Assembly (NCBI GenBank): GCA_035968095.1
Contig: JAWQFW010000173.1
Span: forward strand, 1-12,186
Length of the DNA stretch: 12,186 nucleotides
DNA from: IIICB1 sp035968095
GTDB lineage: Bacteria; Cyanobacteriota; Cyanobacteriia; Cyanobacteriales; SIO1D9
Reading direction: 5' to 3'
This document shows positions 7,230-12,186 of the stretch, in pieces (the stretch's first letter is position 1; every line of letters starts with the position of its first letter). The translations under genes and the position numbers were made by a program. The notes under the pieces were generated by a model. The model was given only the letters and a program-made list of their open reading frames with translations, searched no databases and had not been told where the DNA came from.

Positions 7230-7895
7230 TTAGTGATGAACTTGACTGAGGATGTAGCGGAGGCGATCGTAATCATCCTGAAGTAAAATATTTAAGGTTT
7301 TCCCGGCTTTTACTAACCACTGAGAATCGCCGTTGCGCAACTGATAGACATTTCTCAAAGCTGCTGCGGTTAAAGCTTCTCCGGGTACTTTCGTTGTCTC
7401 CAACAAAATCCGCAGAAAATCGAGTTTGTCGGTAAAACTAATTATTTCTTCTGGTTGACAAAAGTAAACTCCTTGATGGATTTGTGGTGGACGAGGAGGT
7501 AAATATTGCCAAACTTTACGATTAGAATTTGTACTATGCAAAGAAGATTGAGGAGACTCAAAACCAACGATCGCTGCTGAAAATTCGGTTTTCAGCATTG
7601 CGAAAATTTGCGGTTGTTGTTCGCGTAACTCGCTGAGGGACAAACCCAAAGCTCTCGCACGGTGGACAGAATCAATTACCGAAGTGGTAACATTTGTCAC
7701 CACGGCGAAAATTTTGTTTCCCGATTCCTCATCAACGGATTTTACCCAACTTGCAAAAGGAGGCATTTTCGGAAAACTCAAATCTTCCGGTTCCAAACAC
7801 TGCGCCAAAAATTCGGTTGTTGCAGTTTCAATCACCTCGGCAAAATGATTGGGGTGACGAGATTCGGTCGCAAATTGCGGTAAAGGAAGACGCAT
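7230..7895 (-). CDS. HAS-barrel-like domain protein, 221 aa
   Basis: The segment at about residues 45-112 reads like the HAS-barrel (HerA-ATP synthase barrel): PPFASWVK, a GNKIFAVVTNV beta pair, the VHRARALGLSLSELREQQPQIF stretch and LKTEFSAAIVGF. In HerA-type DNA translocases this barrel sits in front of a RecA-like ATPase. Here there is no Walker A motif or ATPase domain in the 221 residues, so the protein is a stand-alone barrel with an alpha-helical C-terminal half (about 150-221). The function is unknown; nucleic-acid or partner binding is only inference from the fold. The start is ATG at 7895, without a clear ribosome binding site. The ndhS terminator lies upstream, so this gene should have its own promoter. 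It is convergent with the 126-aa ORF, with 10 bp between stop codons. Confidence 0.7.
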   Translation of the reverse strand: MRLPLPQFATESRHPNHFAEVIETATTEFLAQCLEPEDLSFPKMPPFASWVKSVDEESGNKIFAVVTNVTTSVIDSVHRARALGLSLSELREQQPQIFAMLKTEFSAAIVGFESPQSSLHSTNSNRKVWQYLPPRPPQIHQGVYFCQPEEIISFTDKLDFLRILLETTKVPGEALTAAALRNVYQLRNGDSQWLVKAGKTLNILLQDDYDRLRYILSQVHH

Positions 7896-7925
7896 AACTG
7901 AGCTTGTTTGTCAACGTAAGTAACT

Positions 7926-7972
7926 AAAAAAAGGAAAGCGCGATCGCCAAAAATCACGATCGGGCGATCGCG
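7926..7972 (-). terminator. ndhS terminator built from two HIP1 sites
   Basis: CGCGATCGCC (7939-7948) and GGCGATCGCG (7963-7972) form a perfect 10-bp stem with a 14-nt loop. Each arm contains one GCGATCGC palindrome. On the minus strand the stem is followed by CTTTCC and then seven T residues (plus-strand A-run 7926-7932). It begins 7 nt after the ndhS stop. The two arms are self-complementary palindromes, so alternative folds are possible. Confidence 0.75.
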
Positions 7973-7978
7973 TAATAA

Positions 7979-8167
7979 TTATTTCTTCCCAGCCTTGAGA
8001 TCCACATTTTCTAGCTCAGATAAGTTAAAAGTAATTAATTTATCCCAGTTACCGCCCTCAAACAAAACTGCGGCTTTACCATCACTAACTCGTTGAACAA
8101 TCCCTTCAAAGCGATAATAAGTATCATCTGGATTAGTTACCGTCACTGTTGCGCCGGGAAGAATCAT
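7979..8167 (-). CDS. ndhS: NAD(P)H-quinone oxidoreductase subunit S
   Basis: NdhS is a small SH3-like subunit of the cyanobacterial and chloroplast NDH-1 complex. It helps ferredoxin dock at the cytoplasmic/stromal arm for cyclic electron flow and respiration. The 62-residue protein carries the conserved core DDTYYRFEGIVQRVSDGKAA followed by VLFEGGNWDKLITF. Length and sequence match the Ssl0352-type cyanobacterial proteins, which lack the long N-terminal extension of plant NdhS. ATG 8167 is preceded by AAAGG at 10 nt spacing (plus-strand 8178-8182). It lies 65 bp downstream of rodA on the same strand and may share its transcript; the HIP1-built hairpin at 7926-7972 ends the unit. The other ndh genes are elsewhere, as is usual for ndhS. 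Confidence 0.9.
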   Translation of the reverse strand: MILPGATVTVTNPDDTYYRFEGIVQRVSDGKAAVLFEGGNWDKLITFNLSELENVDLKAGKK

Positions 8168-8232
8168 AACTTTGCTACCTTTATTCTCAAACTCAATCTT
8201 TGTTTAGTTTACTGTCGTTCCGGACTGTTAAG

Positions 8233-9534
8233 CTAATATTTCATCCTACTTTGTCGGTAATTAGCCACCGACTCCACAATGCCAATCGCCAGAAAATTCG
8301 TTAGTAGAGCCGAACGTCCGTAACTCATCCACGGTAAAGGAATTCCCGTAATCGGAGCCAAACCTACCGTCATACTAATATTAATAACTACCTGAAAAGC
8401 AATCATCGACAAAACACCAATCACCAGCAAAGAACCAAAATCCTCCTTTGCCGAACGAGCAATTAGCACCAAACGCAAACAAATTAACCAAAAAACGAGT
8501 AACAGAGCGATTCCGCCAATAAAACCCAACTGTTCGCCAATCGCACTAAAGATAAAATCTGTATGTTGTTCCGGAATAAAATTCAACTTCGTTTGAGTTG
8601 CCTCATCAAGTCCTTGACCACAAAGCTTTCCCACACTACTAACACCATTAACACCTCGTCCGCAGAGTTCCCCAGCACCGATCGCAATTCGCGATTGAAT
8701 TAAATGGTAGCCACCGCCAAGAGGGTCTTTTTCCGGCTCTAGAAACAGCAACAAGCGGTCTTTTTGATAATCTTTGAGGAATCCCCACAGAAAGCTACCC
8801 AAACCGCCACAGATAAAATTAATCACGATTGTGACCACGGTACCGAAAAAGCGCCAAGGCAAAGTGAACCAAGCCAAGACAATCAAAATTGCCAGAGAAC
8901 CCAACCATGCCGGAAAATAGACATTAAACAGAATTGCCGATAACAAAGGAGAAATCAACAAAATCAGCCAACCCGGATTAGCATTTCCCCAATACAGCAT
9001 TCCCAAAGTAATTGCCCCAAATACGAGCGAAGTTCCTAAATCTGGTTGCAAAAACACTAAAGCCCAAGGTAGCATCGTCACACCCAAAGCGCGAAAAACC
9101 GCACTCAACGTTGAAGCCGGACGAGCGTGTAACAAAGCTGCCAAAGTAATAATTAAACCGAGCTTGGCAAATTCCGACGGTTGAACATTAAAGCCGCCAA
9201 TTGTAATCCAACGCTGCGCCCCCTTTGCCGTAGCACCGATCGCCATTACCGCGACCAAAGATAAATTAGTAATTGCGTAAATCAGCCAATGCCACTGCAA
9301 CAGATATTCATAGCGCCAGCGAGAGAGAAATAACGCGATCGCCACGCCGACAATTCCAAAAATCGAGTGCTGCAACCAGGTAGTCTCTTGCTGACCAATT
9401 TCTGTCGTATAAATCATCAGTCCACCAAAGCTGGTCAAACCGAGAACTAAACTAAACAGAAACCAATCAACCTGCTTCCAAGAAGCTAACCGAGATGTCC
9501 AGCGATTACGAGTGAATACTGACTTAGACAACAT
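8233..9534 (-). CDS. rodA: Rod-shape-determining protein RodA (SEDS peptidoglycan glycosyltransferase)
   Basis: RodA polymerises lipid II into glycan strands during cell elongation, working with a class B penicillin-binding protein in the inner membrane. It is a polytopic protein of about ten membrane helices, 433 residues from ATG 9534. SEDS signatures, in that numbering: QPSEFAKL (118-125), QPDLGTS (163-169), DYQKDR (255-260), DPLGGGYH (270-277), PEQHTDFIF (321-329) with the conserved Asp326 in the loop linked to catalysis, and GITGIPLPW-like GLAPITGIPLPW (391-402). The start is uncertain. The frame stays open to a TTG at 9624, with another ATG at 9559-9561; none has a strong ribosome binding site. 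ATG 9534 gives a family-like N-terminus. An extra repeat in the loop before the HTDF motif is unusual (residues 288-308). Confidence 0.94.
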   Translation of the reverse strand: MLSKSVFTRNRWTSRLASWKQVDWFLFSLVLGLTSFGGLMIYTTEIGQQETTWLQHSIFGIVGVAIALFLSRWRYEYLLQWHWLIYAITNLSLVAVMAIGATAKGAQRWITIGGFNVQPSEFAKLGLIITLAALLHARPASTLSAVFRALGVTMLPWALVFLQPDLGTSLVFGAITLGMLYWGNANPGWLILLISPLLSAILFNVYFPAWLGSLAILIVLAWFTLPWRFFGTVVTIVINFICGGLGSFLWGFLKDYQKDRLLLFLEPEKDPLGGGYHLIQSRIAIGAGELCGRGVNGVSSVGKLCGQGLDEATQTKLNFIPEQHTDFIFSAIGEQLGFIGGIALLLVFWLICLRLVLIARSAKEDFGSLLVIGVLSMIAFQVVINISMTVGLAPITGIPLPWMSYGRSALLTNFLAIGIVESVANYRQSRMKY

Positions 9535-9722
9535 TTTTCTTTTTGTAGTTGAGAAAAGCATACTTTGGCAATAGTGCTGAAAACGGATACCGCAAGTTGC
9601 ACGCCAGACGAAGACCTCACTCAAGTGCGAAAGGCGAAGCTGACTCTAAGAGTTACCTCACTGTAATCGTCTTTGCCTGATTAACACCAGAAAGGACATC
9701 GCTAACATTAATTTTCTTGACG

Positions 9723-9731
9723 AGTATAGCA
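9723..9731 (-). promoter_or_regulatory. Extended -10 promoter box for rodA
   Basis: On the minus strand the sequence reads TGCTATACT, an extended -10 element identical to the one before tRNA-Pro at 56-64. It predicts a start near 9716. No convincing -35 hexamer is present. It lies directly after the hairpin that may end mrp transcription. Confidence 0.45.
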
Positions 9732-9738
9732 AAACCTG

Positions 9739-9757
9739 AAAAAAGCGAGAGCTTTAA
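9739..9757 (-). terminator. Weak intrinsic terminator after mrp
   Basis: On the minus strand AAAGC-TCTC-GCTTTTTTC forms a 5-bp stem with a tetraloop running into six T residues. It lies about 40 nt beyond the mrp stop. The stem is short, so termination may be partial. Confidence 0.45.
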
Positions 9758-9796
9758 TTGGAGATTTCCTGAATTTAGCTTTGAGTTAAATCTTGT

Positions 9797-10858
9797 TTAT
9801 GCCAAAGCGACGACGGAAACTTTAGCGGCGATCGCGCCTGCAATCTTGGTTAGGGCTTGGGCTGAAGCTGATTCAGAATCGGCAGCGACAATGGGAATCC
9901 CGCGATCGCCACCTTCGCGTAAAGAAATTTCTAAAGGTACGCAGCCTAAAAACGGGACGTTCAGTTCCTCAGATGTCTTTTCCCCACCTCCAGAACCAAA
10001 CAAATCATATTTTTTCTCCGGTAAATCAGGCGGGATAAAATAACTCATATTTTCCACAATTCCCAGCACATTCACACCCAACTGCTGGAACATTTTTAAA
10101 CCGCGACGAGCATCCAATAAAGAAACAGTTTGCGGCGTAGTCACAATCACTGCCCCAGCCATTGGTACTGCCTGTGCTAAAGTTAGCTGGGCATCCCCGG
10201 TTCCTGGAGGCATATCCACAATCAGATAATCTAATTCGCCCCACTGTACCTGATAAAGAAACTGACGAATAATTCCATTCAGCATCGGACCGCGCCAAAT
10301 TACAGGCTGATCTGGGTTAATCAAGAAACCCATCGAAACCATTTTTACGCCATGATTAAAAGCTGGTTCGAGAATGTCTCCCTCTGATCCTTGCTGCACG
10401 ATCGCCTTTGCCTTTTCCAGTCCTAACATCGTCGGGACATTCGGACCATAAATATCAGCATCGAGCAAACCCACCTTCGCACCCGAAATAGCCAAAGCCA
10501 CCGCCACATTTACCGCGATCGTACTTTTGCCTACACCACCCTTACCACTAGAAATCGCAACAATATTTTTAATTCCGGGGATCGTTTGGCGATCGCTTAC
10601 CGATTTTTGTTGCGGCGTTTCTGCGGTAACATCTACTTCTACCTCTTCTACACCTGGTAGCTGTTTCACCGCTTTTTGACAATCTTCGACAATAAACTCA
10701 CGCAAAGGACAAGCAGGTGTCGTCAAAACCAAAGTAAAACTTACCTTCCCACCCGTAATTGCTACATTACGGATCATGTTTAACTCCACCAAACTTTTAC
10801 GGAGTTCAGGATCTTCCACCGGACGCAGAACTTCTAAAACCGAATTAGTATCGAGCAT
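9797..10858 (-). CDS. mrp: Mrp/NBP35-family iron-sulfur cluster carrier ATPase
   Basis: Cytoplasmic P-loop ATPase that assembles or carries Fe-S clusters (Mrp/ApbC; chloroplast relative HCF101). 353 residues from ATG 10858. An N-terminal MIP18 (DUF59) domain spans about 1-80 with the conserved Cys50 in TTPACPLRE. The deviant Walker A is SSGKGGVGKST (103-113). LLDADIYGPN (131-140) and YLIVDMPPGTGD (211-222) are also present. The CxxC motif that bridges the cluster in many bacterial Mrp proteins is absent: after ENMSYF the sequence reads IPPDLPEKKYDLFGSGGG. Only three cysteines remain (50, 60, 306). An in-frame TTG two codons earlier (10864) is possible but ATG is preferred. It lies upstream of rodA on the same strand, with terminator and promoter signals between them. 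Confidence 0.95.
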   Translation of the reverse strand: MLDTNSVLEVLRPVEDPELRKSLVELNMIRNVAITGGKVSFTLVLTTPACPLREFIVEDCQKAVKQLPGVEEVEVDVTAETPQQKSVSDRQTIPGIKNIVAISSGKGGVGKSTIAVNVAVALAISGAKVGLLDADIYGPNVPTMLGLEKAKAIVQQGSEGDILEPAFNHGVKMVSMGFLINPDQPVIWRGPMLNGIIRQFLYQVQWGELDYLIVDMPPGTGDAQLTLAQAVPMAGAVIVTTPQTVSLLDARRGLKMFQQLGVNVLGIVENMSYFIPPDLPEKKYDLFGSGGGEKTSEELNVPFLGCVPLEISLREGGDRGIPIVAADSESASAQALTKIAGAIAAKVSVVALA

Positions 10859-11095
10859 AATCAAATAAATTTTGCTTTCCCCGTTGCCTAACCACCACGA
10901 ACATGAAGAAAAATTTCTTCTTATTCATGGATCTTAACGGTTTGTTGCACTTTGATTAAAAGTTATTTCGGTAAGTAAATAAATTAACACCAGAAAAAGA
11001 CTCTGAAGCTTGGGAAATTAAGGGCAAAACCCCAAATAGCCAACCAAAATGAGCGATCGCCAAACCTAAACTCCTCGGATTTTGTTCGTTCCCAG
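10859..11095. other. Intergenic region between SRPBCC gene and mrp
   Basis: No gene is seen in these 237 bp. An AT-rich inverted repeat lies at 10902-10929: CATGAA/TTCATG outside, or alternatively GAAGAAA/TTTCTTC inside (10905-10920). A HIP1 site is at 11054-11061. No clear terminator for the SRPBCC gene and no clear mrp promoter could be picked out by eye. Confidence 0.5.
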
Positions 11096-11611
11096 TTACT
11101 CGCTAGTTTCTAGCCCACGAGGAGGTAACAAACCAAGAGGAAGTTGTTCAGCCGCACGAGCCAACTCCGAAGCCACACGAGCCGCATAAGGCTTAATCAC
11201 CAACCACACCAAAGGAGATAGACAACCTCGTAGCGAAATCGAATAAGAAATGTAACTACCGCAAAGCGTCGATTCGATTTGGTAAGTTACTCTTTTTTCC
11301 ACACCAAAAATTGTCAGCACCCGCACACTCAGTAACTCTCGCGGACAAACTCGCTCCACAAAAATTCGCAGTCGAATTGGAATTAAGCGCGTCACCACCT
11401 GGTAAATCAAGCCCGGTTTAGGAATCAACCCATCAGGAACATTACTACTAGAAATTAATGGATGCCAAGAAAAATCAGTCAGATTAATCAATTTTTCCCA
11501 GAGAATATCCACCGGGACACTACTCACAGCGCGATAACTTTTATACAGGGAAAACTGGCAACAAATTTTCCGACAACCAGCAATTAACTGGAAAGAAAAA
11601 TTAAGAATCAC
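11096..11611 (-). CDS. SRPBCC (START-like) family protein
   Basis: 171-residue protein resembling the polyketide cyclase/SRPBCC fold, a helix-grip barrel that binds hydrophobic ligands. The typical opening SVPVDILWEKLINLTDFSWHP (about 31-51) is followed by alternating beta strands (about 68-128), including the GLIYQVVTR strand and the RVLTIFGVEKRVTYQIE hairpin. A long C-terminal helix runs at about 138-157 (KPYAARVASELARAAEQL). The ligand and role are unknown. The GTG start at 11611 is strongly supported by AGGGAGG 6 nt upstream. The right end of an IS200/IS605-type element lies only about 43 bp before the start codon, so the original promoter may have been displaced or may lie within that short gap. 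No signal peptide is evident, though the first 20 residues are fairly hydrophobic and cysteine-rich. Confidence 0.78.
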   Translation of the reverse strand: MILNFSFQLIAGCRKICCQFSLYKSYRAVSSVPVDILWEKLINLTDFSWHPLISSSNVPDGLIPKPGLIYQVVTRLIPIRLRIFVERVCPRELLSVRVLTIFGVEKRVTYQIESTLCGSYISYSISLRGCLSPLVWLVIKPYAARVASELARAAEQLPLGLLPPRGLETSE

Positions 11612-11617
11612 TACACG

Positions 11618-11624
11618 CCTCCCT
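11618..11624 (-). promoter_or_regulatory. Strong Shine-Dalgarno for the SRPBCC gene
   Basis: The minus strand reads AGGGAGG, 6 nt before the GTG start at 11611. It is the best ribosome binding site in the window and fixes this non-ATG start. Confidence 0.75.
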
Positions 11625-11662
11625 TAATAATGGTCAGCCAAGTCTCTTATTGTTTGACATCC

Positions 11663-11685
11663 TCACTGCCGTAAACGGACAGTGA
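11663..11685 (-). repeat. Right-end hairpin of the IS200/IS605-type element
   Basis: Stem of CACTG/CAGTG (11664-11668 with 11680-11684) and CCG/CGG (11669-11671 with 11676-11678), with loop TAAA and a single unpaired base at 11679. A bulged base in such stems is typical of TnpA recognition hairpins. It lies 10 nt past the tnpB stop. Confidence 0.7.
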
Positions 11686-11695
11686 TTCCTAAACC

Positions 11696-12186
11696 TTACG
11701 ATTTAGGTTTCTGCTTCCTCGCAGTTGCCTTTACCGATTTACTCGGTTCCGGTCTTACACTCGCTCCACAGACTGACACCGCAAGCCCTGCGGCTAAAAT
11801 GTTCTTTGCTGCGTTAAGATCTCGGTCGTGGTGAGTTCCACATTCCCGACACTCCCATTCTCGAATCTTTAACGGCATTTTTGAGACAATATGCCCACAA
11901 TTACTGCATCGCTTGGAACTAGGAAACCATCTCTCGATCTCAATATAGGTTCTCCCGTACCAACGGCATTTGTAGGCTAATTGTCGCGTAATTTCTCCCC
12001 AACTCGCATCACTAATTGCTTGAGCGAGTTTTCGGTTCCTGACCAGGTTTTTTACCGCTAAATCTTCAACCACAATCGTTTGGTTTTCACGAACGAGTTG
12101 AGTGGTTAGCTTGTGTAGATGGTCTTTTCTTGTATCGGTAATTTTGGCGTGAATTTTCGCGACTTTGATTCGGGCTTTCTCTCGAT
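11696..12186 (-). CDS. tnpB: RNA-guided nuclease TnpB (OrfB), C-terminal part, 5' end beyond window
   Basis: The frame is open from the right edge and yields the last 162 residues, beginning REKARIKVAKIHAKITDTRK. It contains the RuvC-II motif VVEDL (Glu40 of the fragment), the helical linker NLVRNRKLAQAISDASWGEI, the zinc finger RCSNCG...CREC (Cys93, 96, 112, 115) and the RuvC-III motif HHDRDLNAAKNI. The first RuvC aspartate and N-terminal domains lie outside the window. TnpB of IS200/IS605 elements is an omega-RNA-guided DNA nuclease that favours retention of the element. No frameshift or stop interrupts the visible part, and the catalytic residues seen are intact, so the gene may be functional. 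An internal GTG at 12073 is not the true start, because recognisable TnpB sequence continues upstream of it. Confidence 0.92.
   Translation of the reverse strand, partial: REKARIKVAKIHAKITDTRKDHLHKLTTQLVRENQTIVVEDLAVKNLVRNRKLAQAISDASWGEITRQLAYKCRWYGRTYIEIERWFPSSKRCSNCGHIVSKMPLKIREWECRECGTHHDRDLNAAKNILAAGLAVSVCGASVRPEPSKSVKATARKQKPKS

Larger units (their letters stand above)
9535..9796. other. mrp-rodA intergenic region with terminator and promoter signals
   Basis: Reading on the minus strand, this 262-bp gap holds a small hairpin with a T-run after mrp (9757-9739), then a TGC-TATACT box (9731-9723), then a leader of about 180 nt to the rodA ATG. The leader remains in frame with rodA back to TTG 9624, so part of it may be coding. 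No other gene is seen. Confidence 0.5.
11654..12186 (-). mobile_element. IS200/IS605-type element, right end plus partial tnpB
   Basis: The element enters from the right edge and comprises the 3' part of tnpB and a right-end hairpin. Beyond the tnpB stop, the hairpin at 11663-11685 (CACTG-CCG-TAAA-CGG-A-CAGTG plus a flanking T-A pair) has one bulged base. On the minus strand it is followed by GGATG and TCAA (11657-11654), where right-end cleavage is expected by family analogy. These elements use single-strand hairpin recognition and leave no terminal inverted repeats or target duplication; none is seen. The left end, and any tnpA, lie outside the window. Confidence 0.75.

Noticed and set aside
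9717..10043. 108-residue plus-strand frame antisense to mrp
   Set aside because: It overlaps the 3' end of the well-supported mrp gene. Its sequence is low-complexity and it has no ribosome binding site.
10026..10298. 90-residue minus-strand frame inside mrp
   Set aside because: It overlaps the Walker B region of mrp in another frame and encodes no recognisable family.
10902..10929. AT-rich inverted repeat CATGAA...TTCATG upstream of mrp as an operator or terminator
   Set aside because: Such AT-rich symmetry is easily produced by chance, there is no T-run, and no regulator is known to bind it. It is noted only within the intergenic entry.

Overview
The window is cyanobacterial chromosome. 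The palindrome GCGATCGC (HIP1, typical of many cyanobacteria) occurs 14 times in about 12.2 kb. A heptanucleotide STRR repeat sits at the left edge, and one gene encodes NdhS, the ferredoxin-binding NDH-1 subunit found in cyanobacteria and chloroplasts. Base composition is moderately AT-rich and even across the genes. No genus can be named from this sequence alone.

Layout. Positions 1-208 hold a CCCCART-type short tandem repeat, a tRNA-Pro(GGG) with an extended -10 box and an intrinsic terminator. The plus strand then carries gatA (476-1939), a membrane-anchored alpha/beta hydrolase (2017-2904), an intein-free dnaE (3096-6713) and a small unrecognised ORF (6839-7219). Transcription converges at 7219/7230. 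From there to the right edge every gene is on the minus strand. In transcription order from the right these are a truncated IS200/IS605-type tnpB with its right end (12186-11654), an SRPBCC-fold protein (11611-11096), mrp (10858-9797), rodA (9534-8233), ndhS (8167-7979, with a HIP1-built terminator) and a HAS-barrel-like protein (7895-7230).

How the genes fit together. Most are housekeeping genes with unrelated tasks: translation (tRNA-Pro; GatA for Gln-tRNA(Gln) synthesis), replication (DnaE), Fe-S cluster handling (Mrp), cell-wall elongation (RodA) and photosynthetic/respiratory electron flow (NdhS). mrp and rodA look like separate units: a small hairpin with a T-run lies after mrp, immediately followed by a TGnTATACT box ahead of rodA. 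rodA and ndhS are 65 bp apart and may share a transcript.

I see no convincing defence island, CRISPR array or new multi-gene system. The points most worth a second look are the unoccupied split-intein site in DnaE, the tnpB right end lying just upstream of the SRPBCC gene (with an implied omega-RNA guide), an internal repeat next to the catalytic loop of RodA, Mrp without its CxxC motif, and several unexplained intergenic hairpins.
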